A stretch of DNA of 64,000 bases from Spongilla lacustris (taxonomy: Eukaryota > Porifera > Demospongiae > Spongillida > Spongillidae): contig OX442417.1 of NCBI GenBank assembly GCA_949361645.1, forward strand, positions 15,160,532 through 15,224,531, read 5' to 3'. Below the pieces are notes generated by a model. That model saw nothing but the letters and a program-made list of their open reading frames with translations, did not search any database and was not told where the DNA came from. Shown piece after piece: positions 1 through 12,207 of the stretch. Position 1 is the stretch's first letter. Each line of letters opens with the position of its first letter. Both the position numbers and the translations under genes were made by a program.

Positions 1-1356
1 TCTAGCTTTCGAACTGTCACCCGACACAACAATCCGTTTTTCTCCTCCAACTGTTCACAGAACACCAAAGTGCTAGTCTTGGCGCAGAATGCAACACTAC
101 GCACAGCACAGGTGGACAGCCGTTGCTCAGTGCCTGAGGAGAGATCGGTTTTAAAATTACCAGCTTGGGAATTACAAAAGAAGTCGGAACCTAAAAATCT
201 CCACTGCAGTGTCGTCGTGTCAAATCGATATGCTGTGAGCTCTCCACATCGCTGAACCTTCAGAGCAAAGGGAGGCGAAAAATATGACTAGTATTGTACG
301 CCATAGCCACGGGACAACTCACTACAGCGATTCGCAAGGCTCCTTCGGTGTTCAGTTCGAGCACTTCCAGAACGCCACAACGAGTGTGAGGGAGTGCAGA
401 GGACTGTGGAGCCAGCTCCCTCGCCCCCGGCCACCACTGCGCGGGGAACCAGTCGAATACGTGGAGACACACATGCATGTACGGGTCGATTTTGACATCA
501 AATAATAGTCCTACCTTTATCGCTGGAAGGTGTAAACAGGAAGACATGACCTGCTATGACGAACACGCTCTTCACAGAGGTCGCTCCAGACGCCTGACGG
601 AACACGTCCTTCAAAGCCTACTCAGGTATACGATAGATCTACTGCTAGTGCGCGACCTCCGAAGTGCAAATAAACCAATTCACCATTTCGAACAGTGTGT
701 TCATCTTTAATTGTTTCTAGATGACGCACGCCAACAAACAATGAATTTTTGCAGCTGACGTACCCGCCGGAATTTTATTGCCACATCTCCTGTAATTTTA
801 AGCGCGTGCCCATGGCTACTCAGAGGATGCATGTACTGGAACAATATCAAGGTTAGATGCGAATACATTTAAACTTAAGTTTGCAAATAAAAATATGTTT
901 CCATTTTGGCACAGAAGCGGTGCAATGGTATGTGGTACGTAAATAAAGTGCGCATTTCTTAAAACACATTCTTTGCGTTTTGAGGATGAAAGCGGCGGCT
1001 ACTGAATGCCAAAAGACTGAAAATATAGACCTCCTTGGGATACTCACAGGCTGTGAAAACTGCTTCCAGTGCGTGCAAAGGCTAATGGCCGTAGAAACGG
1101 ATCCCATCAGAATTGTAAACTTGATATTTCTTTGAAATTAAATAATCAATTCCTTTCCACTTTTTAAGAGTGGGCTCGAACAGCTGGCGTCTGTACTGTT
1201 CCACCACAAGCTTATTATTACAGCAAAGAAACAACAATTAGAATCCCCAGCTTCAATGAGCACGCCTGTTGTTTCCACAGGTGAATTGTATATTGCAGCA
1301 AATACACAGGGTTACATTCATGTGAACATTTCTGATCATTATTTTTTTATAAATAG
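1..1356. other. No recognisable gene
   Basis: I see no coding region I can name here. An open frame on the minus strand at 260-547 has no motif I recognise and no supporting splice context. The 5' exons of the Vps4-like gene, including any N-terminal MIT domain, should lie here or left of the window, but I could not find them by eye. Confidence 0.4.
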
Positions 1357-3369
1357 GCGCACCATCTGCTGGTGTGGAAGATGACCAAACCTTGAGGTAC
1401 AGTGTGGATAGGACCCCTCCTGGTGCTAACATGCTTCTCCTTAAAGGCGTCGCAAAGCTATTGAGGCCACCATCTTGGAAAGCAAGGGAATGAGCTTCAA
1501 GGAAGTGGCAGGACTCACCCATGCCAAGCAGGCACTCAAGGAAGCCATAGTGCTCCCAGTCCGCTACCCCCACTTGTTTGGGGGAGCCAGGCAGCCGTGG
1601 AAAAGAATCCTTCTGTATGGGCCCCCTGGCACTGGTAGGTACATATCTCAAACGGCCCTTTGGCACTGGTAGGTGCATATCTCTAATGGCCCCCTGGCAC
1701 TGGTAGGTACATATCTCAAACGGCCCTTTGGCACTGGTAGATACATATCTCTAATGGCCCCCTCATGTACATATCTTCAGTGCAGACTTTTTATATCAGC
1801 TCTATGATTGGAACGTACTTAATTATACTTTCTAGGACATGCTGAAATATGTTTTTTAGAGCTAATCGGAATTCTTAAAATGTTTTGAAACATTTAGCAA
1901 ACTGTCAGAAAACTGGAATGTAAATTTAGATTAATTCATGCCGAACTTGTGAGCTGACACTCACCCCCTACACACCTTGGTCTCTTTGCCCCTCCACCTC
2001 CTCTTTCTCTATCTGTACCTCCACTATAACATCTCTTTTTTTCTCTCCTTCCTTCTTTCCCTCTCCTTCCTTCCCTCCCCTCTCTCTCAGGCAAGACCAG
2101 ACTAGCACAAGGTATTAGTAATGGTAACGTTGCTGCATGTACATGTAAAGTGAGGAATTGTTGTCAATAGCGGTTAGTGGAGAGATAGATTCGACATTCT
2201 ATTCCGTGTCAAGTGCAGATCTCATTTCCAGTTGGGTTGGAGAGAGTGAGAAGTGAGCAGCTGTTCTCCCATTCTCATGGCAGTTCTAACACACCACCAT
2301 TTACAGATTAATTCGGGACTTATTCCAAAATGCCCGGCAAAAGGCGGGAAGATCAGTATGTCTAGTGTTTTTCAACTAAAGCAGATTTCCATCATCACCA
2401 CCTGATCTAGGTCATCTTCATAGATGAAATAGACAGTATCTGTCGCCACAGATGTTCCAAGGAAGAGGAACATACCAGAAGGATTAAAACTGAACTGCTG
2501 CGTCAGGTACATAGGCCCTCTCATGCCCCTCCTCCTCCTTCTCCTGCTCCTATTTCCTAACCCTTTTGTTCCCATCAGATGGAAGGGGTGGACCATACTG
2601 CAGACACACGGGAACTTTTTCTGCTGTGTGCAACCAACTGCCCTTGGGACCTGGACACTGCATTTTTGAGGCGATTTCAGCGAAGGATCTATGTAGCCTT
2701 GCCCGACAGGTAAATATGTCACTGGACCAGAAGTGGTCATTTTGTACTACATGATGGTAAGCATAGGGCAAGATTTCATGGAGGAATGTATGTTGTTATA
2801 TACTTCGGTTCTAACGTTAGTGACCAAAACTTCCCATTTTCACTTGGGGGGCCCAAGGACATATATGTGTAGTAGTGTGATGGCCTCCAGTCCATTCCTC
2901 ATGGCTCACCCACATGTCAATTCCTCCACAGTGATGCCCGTAAACAGATACTGCATCTCCACACTGAGCAGGCTGGAGTGGCCCTCAGTAGGGAAGAGGT
3001 GGATGGGTTGGTCCAGCACACAGAGGGTTACTCCGGCAGTGACATGACAAACTGCATTGCTGATGCCCTCTTGGAGCCAGTGAGAGAGCTGGAACATGCC
3101 ACATGTTGGAGGCCCGTTGGAAGGGACCAGTACTGTCCCTGTGACAGCACTCACCCCGAGGCTCTGTGTCAGATTCTGGCTGATATCCCTCCACAACAGG
3201 TAAGGTTCTGATGTATTTTATTCTCTTTTACTCACATCTGTAGGTGTGCCTTCGTGAAGCAAGCATGAAGGATTTCTTGAAAGCATTAGAGCGAAATTCT
3301 CGTACCATTGCACAGCAAGATTTGGACAAATACATTGAATTCACACAGAAATATGGACATGCAGGTTAA
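1357..3369 (+). CDS. VPS4: Vps4-like AAA ATPase, 5'-partial, nine readable exons
   Basis: Vps4 uses ATP to disassemble ESCRT-III filaments at endosomes and other membranes. Exons that join in frame at GT-AG sites are 1357-1396, 1447-1634, 2091-2123, 2189-2252, 2307-2355, 2411-2506, 2579-2709, 2932-3199 and 3244-3369. In order they give an acidic linker, the AAA entry (VAGLTHAKQALKEA), Walker A (GPPGTGKT, split by an intron), Walker B (VIFIDEID), sensor 1 (CATN), the arginine-finger segment (RRFQRR), the Vps4 C-terminal domain and the last helix ending KYGHAG before TAA. The end of the 33-nt exon is uncertain: two donors fit, and the segment after Walker A is about two residues shorter than usual. 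No frameshift or stop interrupts the exons, so this copy looks functional. Two decayed copies lie at 47.6 and 57.5 kb. The MIT domain was not found. Confidence 0.85.
1621..1765 (+). repeat. 68-bp tandem repeat copying an exon end and its splice donor
   Basis: Two full 68-bp units (from 1621 and 1689) and a partial third (from 1757) repeat the last bases of the Walker A exon together with its GTAGGT donor. Each unit is two similar halves, so the exon-end/donor motif occurs four times; in the last copy the donor is GTAGAT. Confidence 0.85.
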
Positions 3370-3428
3370 GTGTTCTACAGTTTAGCAAGTCCCAGAAATC
3401 AAATCACTCTACAAACACCAATATCTCA

Positions 3429-3503
3429 CTAGAATTTAATAGATGGTAGAGAAGGCAATTTAATGGTATTGTTTAGAATGTGCTTGACAGCAGAAAGTTG
3501 ATA
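3429..3503 (-). pseudogene. Relic of AP-3 sigma last exon
   Basis: The minus strand still encodes the C-terminal tail seen in the intact AP-3 sigma gene (IKLPSLPSIKF then TAG), but its upstream part is altered and no other AP-3 sigma exon is intact nearby. It sits 60 bp past the Vps4-like stop, the same tail-to-tail arrangement as at 57.9-58.1 kb. Confidence 0.7.
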
Positions 3504-3539
3504 AGTGATAGTGGCCAGCCACAGTTGGACTTTTTAATA

Positions 3540-4130
3540 ATGAATCTTCCTTCTAGGGAAATCAAAAGCATATCAGCCACAAGTCACACAATATGCATGC
3601 ACAAACACCCACACATGCACACTACACATATCACCAGTATAGCCTACATTCTCTTTTATTCATCAGTTTTCCCAAAGGCTGTGGTATTTCTGTTCATCAT
3701 TACTATCACTCCACCTTACCCCATGCTTTCCCAGCTCATCTTCTTCATATGTACATAGCTGCTTGACTTCTCATTGCCCCAATATCAGGTCAGGGTCCTC
3801 CACCTTGAACCTTACCATGTGAGCTTCAAATGGCATTGCAATGGGGCGTGGTTGTGACTTAGCCAAGGGACCCACTATACCACAAATTGTATGAAACAAT
3901 AAACTAAGAGACTTTACTGCCATGTCATGCTGAAAGTGAGCTGCAATTGTGACTTTGGTCACAATCAGATTCATTCTTGTCATGCTAACATCTTGATCAA
4001 GGACTGGGGATGAGGCACACCTGTTGCATTTGACTTTACAGCCACTTCTCCACTTCATCCAAGTACACATCTGGAAGAAGTGTGCCTGCTTGGTCGCTAG
4101 CAAAGTCTAATACAGCCAACACTATATGTT
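3540..4130. repeat. Duplicated 3' flank of the beta-helix/TM family
   Basis: This stretch is similar to 49620-49990 and, in part, to 15900-16060 (inverted), 41640-41830 (inverted), 42930-43150 and 50770-50850. Each lies next to a family copy, on its 3' side. A minus-strand open frame (3771-4103) spans part of it, but the other copies do not keep that frame, so I treat it as a noncoding duplicated flank or 3' UTR. Confidence 0.5.
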
Positions 4131-4277
4131 AGGTGCTAGAGTGGGTGTGCATCCCCTTGGCTGTTGTTTTCTTTTATGGCAATAGATCAAATACCTCATG
4201 AAAAGGAACAATTCAAGCAGTATATCAAATCAAAGCAAGTGTTAATTTTCAACAGATTATGCAAGTACTAAAAACGA

Positions 4278-4976
4278 TTAAAGATGTATGTCTACACACT
4301 CCGTGTGGCTTGTACTTGAATCTTCACACAGTGGTTCCCTCAGACCATAGTTGACTGTCACAGTGGTGGTGCTGACAGTATTGGTAGTGGGGTCATCCAG
4401 CTCTATAGGAACCATTAATTCATATTTCCTTTCCAATAATCCATTCATCATATCTCTGGCTCTGTCATACATCTAGCAAGCCTTGAGGATGACCACAATG
4501 AGATGGTACAAGACAGTCACCATCAACACCACTACATAGAGACCCACCACAACACCAACAGATATGCTGATGTGACTGTGGACACAAAAGGCTCTAGCTA
4601 TCCTTGCCTGTGCTATGGTGTAAAAGATATCTAGACTCTAGAGTAGCCTGGATGGACAGCTAGAAGCAGAGATGGCTTGTCAGAACTATACACTGGATTT
4701 AAACTGTACATCACAACTAGAAGCCAAAGCCTTGCTCCCAGCCACCATCGCCACTCCCCCTTATAGGGGGGCATAGTGGGCATCATTCATTGGTTTCATC
4801 TGGTTGGCCTTCTTGTGGAGATCGTTGAACAGTCCGTTGTGTTTACTGTTCAACGAAAGCGATAGCACACATGCATGCAGGTGTAGAGTAGGCACAGGGT
4901 CATATGTCACCATTGCAACCCGAAACAAAGCACTATATGTATCCCATGAAGGTGTTCCAAATTTCCATCATAACCT
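4278..4976 (-). pseudogene. Beta-helix/TM family, C-terminal fragment
   Basis: The minus strand carries the last part of the family membrane domain, from about the HGKHTVLS region to the LREPLCED tail. The normal stop codon after CED is changed, so the frame reads on to 4278. Several indels break the frame above 4490, and upstream homology fades near 4976. No beta-helix is present. Confidence 0.8.
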
Positions 4977-5025
4977 TAATTGTGTTATTTCCACGCCGCG
5001 CCGTATCGCATATCTGATGATTTCC

Positions 5026-5185
5026 ACAGCAAAAAAAACGCAATTATTGATTTCACAACGGATTTTGAATCAATTGTTAAATCAACGCATGATTTGACAG
5101 TAAAATCAAGTGCGCTTGATTTGCGATTGATTTTACTGTCAAATCAATACATGTAATTGATTTGACGCGTTTTTTTTTTTGCTGT
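5026..5185. repeat. Small palindromic MITE-like element
   Basis: About 160 bp that folds back on itself. The ends are ACAGCAAAAAAAACGC and an inverted GCGTTTTTTTTTTGCTGT, and the centre has an inverted pair around TTTGACAGTAAAATCA. It is AT-rich with no coding capacity. Target-site duplications were not clear. Confidence 0.6.
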
Positions 5186-5968
5186 TAATTCACTGTACAT
5201 GTACAGTATCCGGCTCGAAAATTCATACTGTTTTGGTTTACATAGCATGCATGCATGTATTTGTTTATAGATCGATGAAGTTCGTTAGACTAAGAGCTGA
5301 TACAAGCATTAGGTCTATCTTTATATTGTGATAAGACTCTCTTTATGGCCGTAGTCATTTATAAAAATTTAGGTGGACTTATTACATGAAAAAAATAATT
5401 CATGCACACGTACTACATAATGAGCATGCATACATGGAAGTATTACATGTATTACACATAAAACAAATGTTCGAAATACAGTATGAAAAAACGGCTTATG
5501 AATTAATGTGTCCGCACTGCTCGATAATCTGTATCTTCTTTATACATGTACATGTGTATATGTACGTTTAAATCATGCTCCAGTTTAACCACTGACTGCA
5601 TTTGTTGCTGGCATATATAAATTTTGCAATCTTCACTATACATGTACTTCTGTGTATGTATAACTGACGTTAATAGATGAATTGAGATGATACTGTTTAA
5701 TTTCATACCACCAGGCTGACTAAGGGCTTCAACTGGAAGATTGCAGTCCAGAACTGATATATTTAAAAGCCAAGATCAAAATCCTTCCTATAAATATTCA
5801 TTTAGCCTGTATTTAGGATCATATAAAGGAGCTGCATGCTATAATGTACATATAACTTTATATCCATCTTGATCAAATGGATTAACTATAAATAGCTTCA
5901 AAGTACACTAGTCATTATTTCGCTTCCGCAGAATTTTGAGCCTCTCAACTATACCTTCTAGGCAATTT
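5186..5968. other. AT-rich spacer, nothing recognised
   Basis: I see no gene, clear repeat or element end in this stretch. The short open frames on both strands lack recognisable motifs. Confidence 0.5.
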
Positions 5969-6647
5969 TCAGTGGCTTGGAAGTGCTGGATCTGAAATTT
6001 GAATGCTGCAACGTGCACGTTTAGTTTCAACCATTCGCCAGAAAGTGTTGAAAGACTCCTCTGAACCCATGCTTTTTAAGGTTGCAACCATCATTTTCAT
6101 AAGGCTCTGACCATCAGAGGCTGATACAGAAGACCTCTGCAGTGCTTTTGAATGGTTATCTGCCATGTTCAGCACAATTCTGCCTAGCTCTAGCTCTACT
6201 CCAAAGAAAAAGTCAAATGTCTCAATTTGCTTTTCAACCCCTGCTATGCGAGCTCGCATTTCACTGTCACCAATTCTCTGAAAGGGAAGTCAATGCTGAT
6301 GCTCTAACAGTCCAATGAGTAGGGCATAGCAACCTAATTCCTAGTACATCAAAGACAAACATGTTTTGCTTTTTCAAAAAATCACTTGTTGTTTGCATGG
6401 GGGATTTTTCTTCAACTGTGTCGAAAATGTTTATTACCTTTGATGGCTTCTTGTACAGCTTTAAAATCAGTGACTTTGCAACATTCTTTATACCTACATT
6501 AAACCACATGAGACTTGTGATATGTGGTACCTGATAAAAGTGCTCACTATGCCATGAATAGTATGAATTCACAATGTTAAGCCCCTCAATGTATATCTTC
6601 ACTTGAACTTGATTATCAGTTATATTCAAACCTACGGCAGAGATCAC
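5969..6647 (-). pseudogene. hAT-type (ZMYM1/DUF4371-like) transposase relic
   Basis: Two minus-strand blocks (6647-6267 and 6259-5969) in different frames resemble the middle of ZMYM1-like hAT transposases. Key motifs are CPTHWTVRASAL, then ARIAGVEKQIETFDFFFG and DNHSKALQRSSVSASDGQS. In the family these follow one another directly, so the frame break between the blocks, and the missing N-terminal zinc finger and C-terminal dimerisation parts, mark it as a dead fragment. I found no terminal repeats. Confidence 0.75.
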
Positions 6648-7039
6648 CTACAGCCATGTAAAAAAAAACTGTGTGGCTACCTCTGGCAATTGCTTGAGAT
6701 AGCACTCTTCTGGTACAATCCATCTCATGTGTCTGGGCAGTTGTGTGCTTAGGCCTTGACATAGTGCATATCCCAACAACTCTGCATATACTGAAGGTAC
6801 ATTATGCATCATACAGCATCACACTAGATTGCAGCACATATCAACCACAGGATGACTATCAGAGTACTAAAGTATTTGCAGAGTTAGTAAAACACAAAAC
6901 ATAAGCAACATCTTGGATGTTAAAACATTTTGTATTCAAGATATGACAAAGGAAAATAGTAAAAATAAAATTAAACAAAGCGTTTAATAAAGCTAGTACT
7001 AAAACGTCTAACATTAACACACTCTACATGGCATGTACT
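6648..7039. other. Spacer, nothing recognised
   Basis: No coding motif or repeat end could be supported between the transposase relic and the stop codon of the next family copy. Confidence 0.4.
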
Positions 7040-9868
7040 TTAATCTTCACACAGCGGTTCCCTCAGACAATAGTTGTCTGTCACAGTGGTGGTGCTGACA
7101 ATATTGGTGGTGGGGTCATCCAGCTCTATAGGAACCCTTAGATTATATTTCCTTTTTAAATAATCCATTTATCTTCTCTCTGGCTCTGTCATGCCTCTTG
7201 CAAGCCTTGAGGATGACCACAATGAGATGGTACAAGACAGTCACCATTAACACCACTACATAGAGACCCACCAAAACACCAACAGATACTACAGTCATCT
7301 GTGCTTGTTCTGAACTCTGGTCTAGAATGTAAGACATTGACAGAGCTAGTGCAATATAGTTGAGGAGGTAAACAGATCAAGATAATTGTGCAATCCATTG
7401 TACAAGATGGTATATCTGTTGATGTGACTGTCCAAATGGCTTTATTCCTGCTTGTGCTATGGTGAACAAGATCACCACAGTAGCCTGGATAGACAGAAGC
7501 AGAGATGGCTTGTCAGAACTATACACTGGATTTAAACTGTACATCACAACTAGAAGCCAAAGCCTTGCTCCCAGCCACCGTCACCACTCCCCCTTATAAG
7601 GGACATAGTGGGCATCATTCATTGGTTTCATCTGATTGGCCTTCTTGAGGAGATAGTTGAACAGTCTGTTGTGTTCACTGTACCGTTCAATGATTGGAAT
7701 GAAAGTGAGGGCAAAGGTGTAGGGGAGGAGGAACAGGGTACATGTCACCATGGCAACCACAGATAAAACTGTATGCTTCCCATGAAGGTATTCCACATTT
7801 CCATCATTGAACCACACATACATGTCACCACTGGGCAGGTGGACTGTGGAATATGTAAAAACATCAATGACAGTCCTCAATAGTTTGGAATATGACAAGT
7901 AGATGAGAGTAGATAGGACATCAACTGCTCTTTCTCCTATGATGATGGGAAATCTATACCGACAGGAACTAGTGGAGGAGGTTGGAGATCTCTGAAGACA
8001 GTAGTGGCAGAGCACAATGACTGTCATGGTGAGGATGAGGAGGTAGGCTGGGAACACAAACTGAAGGCCAGCCTTGTCAGCATCATCCATACCATCATAG
8101 AAACACAGAGGGAGCCCAAGGTCAAGGTTCACAAAGGACACAATCACCTTCATAGGGTTTAGAATGGATTGGCTGAAGAATATTGAAGTATTGACTTGAA
8201 TAATGTTGGCATAGAAGATGAGCCCATAGAGTGTGCCTTGTGTTACAGTGAGGTTGAGGAAGAACAGTGCTGCCACCAGTAAGACACCCAGCACTGCAAA
8301 CATCACAAGTGTGATCAGCCACATATCTGTGCACACCAGGCACTTGGAAGAACCAAAGATCACACTATGGTTACCATGGCAATGACCACAAAGAATGCCA
8401 GTACGCCTTCCATTGCACAAGTCCCCAGGCCTACTTAGAGAAAGCTTATTTAGGATGCTATTGCAGTAGTCCAAAGGACAGGTTGAAGCCAGTGCTGGAA
8501 GAGTGTTATTGTACACACCAATCCAGTTATTTTTATTTCTAGTCACAGTACCATCTGATGTGTCACAGACCACTCCACGTGATGTGAAGAACAGTGAACA
8601 GTCACACTTTATCTGACCAGTAGAAGAGTCTGACATCAGTGTGAACCCTGGCTCACATGGTAACAGCTCCACTTCAATGACAGCTGATAAGTGATTAGGA
8701 TTATTGGAGAGAAGTAGTTTAAATGAAGCCATTTCTGGTCCATAGATGTGGTACTGTTATGTTTTGAGAGGTGGTATCAATTTGTGTGTATACCACACTG
8801 GGTGATGGGTTGTTTCCATCACCTACTGAGGTAACATTAAGTCTCACAGTCCCACCAGGATATGTGGTAGCCTTTCCTTGGTACTGACTTGTGATATTGC
8901 AGAACTTAGGGTCACTGCAGCCACACAAGTGCACATCTGTTGGAAAGGTGAGTACCTGGAGGTCACTTCTGTCTCCTGGTAATGATGTAATATTGAAATA
9001 ACTGGTCAGGTTAGAAATATTTACACATGATTCGTCATATCGAATGCAATTATTATTACAGTTATAAATAGGTGTGGCATATACAGCATGGCCACCTTGC
9101 TGTGCATGGTTATCAGTGAAGGTGATGGAGAATGTTTGGGGTTGAGGTAAGTGTACAGGGTAATTATAGATGAAAAGTATGATGCATTCGAAAAATCCCA
9201 AAGCCTGGTACTTTACCCCATCATTGTAAATAGCACCACCTGATCCAGTTGCTACATTTCTGGAAAATTCCACTCTACACCCCTCATAGAAGTGTATTGG
9301 GGCATTGTAAGATAGACTTATGGGCCCTCCATTCGTGTACTCTGTGAATGTAATGTTACGGAACAGAATTAGGAACCTTGAATGGCTCCTTTGGGAGAGT
9401 TAGATGAGAACTGACTCCCTGTGGGGGTGTTTCCAAAGATTTCCACCTTCACTCCTGTCTCCATCAAAGTAAATAGCCCCTCCCCTAATGCAGTGATTAT
9501 TTTTAATAATCACATCCTGAAGAATGAGTAAGCACCCTGGAAATCAGTGCCATTTTGTGCATGGACTGCTGCTCCAGTGACTGCAGTGTTGTTATTAAAT
9601 GTTGAGTTATACATGATTATTGCATTGATGACAAAATGATTTTTAGTTCATCCATCCAACCACACAGTGCCACCATAAGTAGCACTGTTGTTCTGAAATG
9701 TGCAGCTTGTGATTCTAACATCGCCTGTTGATCCATCCAACCTCACAACACCACCATAAGTAGCACTGTTGTTCTGAAATGTGCAGCTTGTGATTCTAAC
9801 ATCGCCTGTTGATCCATCCAACCTCACAGCACCACCATAAGTAGCACTGTTGTTCTGAAATGTGCAGT
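7040..9868 (-). pseudogene. Beta-helix/TM family pseudogene, 3' part
   Basis: From 9868 down, the minus strand gives three beta-helix rungs of the NCTFQNNSATYGG type, then a broken rest of the helix, the Cys-rich juxtamembrane region (8719-9273 and 7581-8732) and the polytopic membrane domain. Lesions: frameshifts and deletions at 9280-9640; a deletion of about 60 bp near 8750 that removes the PRQEAQW segment; an Arg to TGA change at 7581-7583 (WRWW reads W-stop); and a shift near 7340. The C-terminus with its TAA is still present at 7040. The missing N-terminal part is probably at 12208-13774, separated by an insertion. Confidence 0.85.
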
Positions 9869-11242
9869 ATGTGGAAGATAGGGAGGAGCAAAGGAGGGGA
9901 TAGCTAGCTAGCTCTTGAATAATACCTGTTAATTTACTTCCACCAAGCGGCATAAGGCCTAGCACAGCATTGGGGTCATTGGTCTCCTAGGTGGTGATAT
10001 AAGCAGTATACCCCTTGGCAACATATCCCAACTGTAGTGAGACATGGCACACCCTCATCCTGGTGGGATGGTGTTCCATTTCCTCTTCTCCATCTCCACC
10101 TAATAACATCGACCAAGAACAGCTCACATCTGGCAGACACACATATTTGAATGAATATACAATATTCTTTCCCCAGACCAGCAGTGTTGTGGCTGCTGGT
10201 GTTGCATTTGCTATGGGGTTAGTCAGTTCCAAGGATGCTTTGTCATGGGGGTCAATTCAACATTCCAACCATTGTGAGCTGGAGTCAGATTTTCATCCAA
10301 TTTGTTGGTCTTGATATGAAAGTGACTTGTACCATTTATTGAGTTAATAACGTTAATGGTTTACGAAAAACATGCCACTGAATAATTAAATATTGTAACT
10401 TTGCGCACTCCTATCTTAGCTGCAATACACTTGACAGAGGAGTTTTTGGCATCAAATTGAAGTCCATGCATGATCGGCAAAACTGATCTGTAATGTTGGG
10501 ATGTGGGTAAAGGGTTAAATTTGTTGCAAATTTTGGAATACTTAGGTGTTGTCCATATTGGAACACAATTTATTTATTTTACACAAGTGAAGGGACTATC
10601 ATGTCAGTATTTTGCAGAAAAAGTTTGTGTATTGATTACCCCTGTGAACCATGCAAGGTTTTATCTGAGGGCGCCATTTTTGTCTCATCAAAATTCAAAT
10701 TTGTTTACAAGTGGTGTTACGTAATTGTCTCACCACATCTGCCCACCTGTTAGCATGACTCAGCAGATAGTGTTTCCTTACTTCTTGGAAGTGTTTATTC
10801 AGTATGGCTTAGTGGTTCATTACTTTCCATTGAAATGCCCTGGCCATCCCACTCTTTATACCACTTTCCCATGCAATGAAATTGATGTGGTGTAATTTTG
10901 GTGGGATTTGGATTTGCAATGCACTCACCACCAAACATAAACAAGTGCATGGGATGGCAAACTCAGCTAGTTAATAACTGTTGTTAACTTTTCTGCTTTT
11001 GTACTTGTAATACCCCTATGAGAGAGCTTTCAATTGATACTAAAATTGTTGAATGATGGTTAATGAGTTAACCAAGGTTAATGTGGGAGGGACCACACAG
11101 AGTTGTAATCCTCGAGCAGCACACGGAAGGGTTGCAGTCACAGGTTGCCATGTCAGTCCCCGATGATTTTTTTATATTGTTGTTTTTGTGGTGGTTTCTT
11201 CTTCTGTTCAATTCCAGACATATGGTCTGTGATCATTAATGT

Positions 11243-11278
<36 letters not shown>

Positions 11279-12207
11279 AGATGGGGACCACAGGTTCCCC
11301 ACAGGTATTACTCCCCAAGCTCGTATGGGATGGTTACCTGCCCACCAGCCCCCCAAGCTGGAGGTTGGAATGGCATGAGAACGGAGCACAAGGCATGAAG
11401 TTGGGAGTTTGGAATGGCATGAGGATGGAGCACAAGTCATGAAGTTGGGAGGTTGGAATGGCATGAGGACGGAGCACAAGGAATGAAGTGGGAAGTTGGA
11501 ATGGCATGTGGACAGAGCACAAGGCATGAAGTTGGGAGGTTGGAATGGCATGAGGACAGAGCACAAGGCATGAAGTTGGGAGATTGGAATGGCATGAGAA
11601 CAGAGCACAAAGCATACAGCAAGGAGCAAAGGCAAATTTTAATGTTTCAGCACTCACAGTGCCATCAGTTTTCTTCTTCAGCTCTGTGACTAGCAAGATA
11701 GCATCAGCCCACATCTTCTGACTGAGGCTGAAGAGAATTAGGGCATAACTGTCTGTTACAATACAGAGGCACCACTCTTTGAAATGCCAAATTACTGCCC
11801 TAAGCTACTTCATGCCACAGAATGTCTGCTGTGAGAAGGTTCAAATGACACACTAGTAAGTAAAGATAGTTCTACCTAATAGCTCCTTCCAGGCGGAAAC
11901 TTGTTTCTAATAGAGTGTCTCTGTAATTTCAGACCCAAAAGGACAATCATTGCGGGCACACATTGTCAAAACCAAAAAAATAAAAATATAAGAATAAGTG
12001 ATTAATAAGACTCTGAGACTGTTGGAGCAGACCTGATTAAGTGCAGAGTTCATCCCCATGTTTGGGATATCTTACAATTGTATGGCAGCTAAGAGGTGCA
12101 TGTGGGCATCCAAAGTGACACATGAAATAGCAGTGAGCGATCAAAATAAAAGGTTGTACAGACATATCCATGTGATGACAGGCCCATCTGTCCATCACTC
12201 AATGCTA
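9869..12207. other. 2.3-kb insertion splitting a family pseudogene
   Basis: This block has no homology to the surface gene family but lies between its two halves. The octamer TGTGCAGT occurs at both edges (9861-9868 and 12208-12215). That could be a target duplication or simply two copies of the repeat unit of the helix. I found no terminal inverted repeats and no gene I recognise; the open frames at 9987-10314 lack known motifs. It contains a G homopolymer at 11241-11277 and a minisatellite. Confidence 0.5.
11363..11612 (+). repeat. 44-bp minisatellite, about six copies
   Basis: A unit of about 44 bp beginning TTGGAATGGCATGAGGAC and containing GAGCACAAGGCATGAAG repeats head to tail about six times with scattered substitutions. 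Long open frames on both strands are a by-product of the repeat. Confidence 0.9.

Noticed and set aside
260..547. Possible minus-strand exon
   Set aside because: No recognised family motif, no clear splice context and an overlapping frame on the other strand; not enough support.
3771..4103. Protein-coding gene in the duplicated flank
   Set aside because: Related copies at 15.9, 41.7 and 43.0 kb do not keep the frame.
4278..4472. Short separate gene ending SSTSHTECVDIHL
   Set aside because: It is the tail of a family pseudogene whose stop codon was lost.
11153..11714. Open frames with repeated CHSNLPTS-type peptides
   Set aside because: Translation of a 44-bp minisatellite on either strand; no conserved domain.
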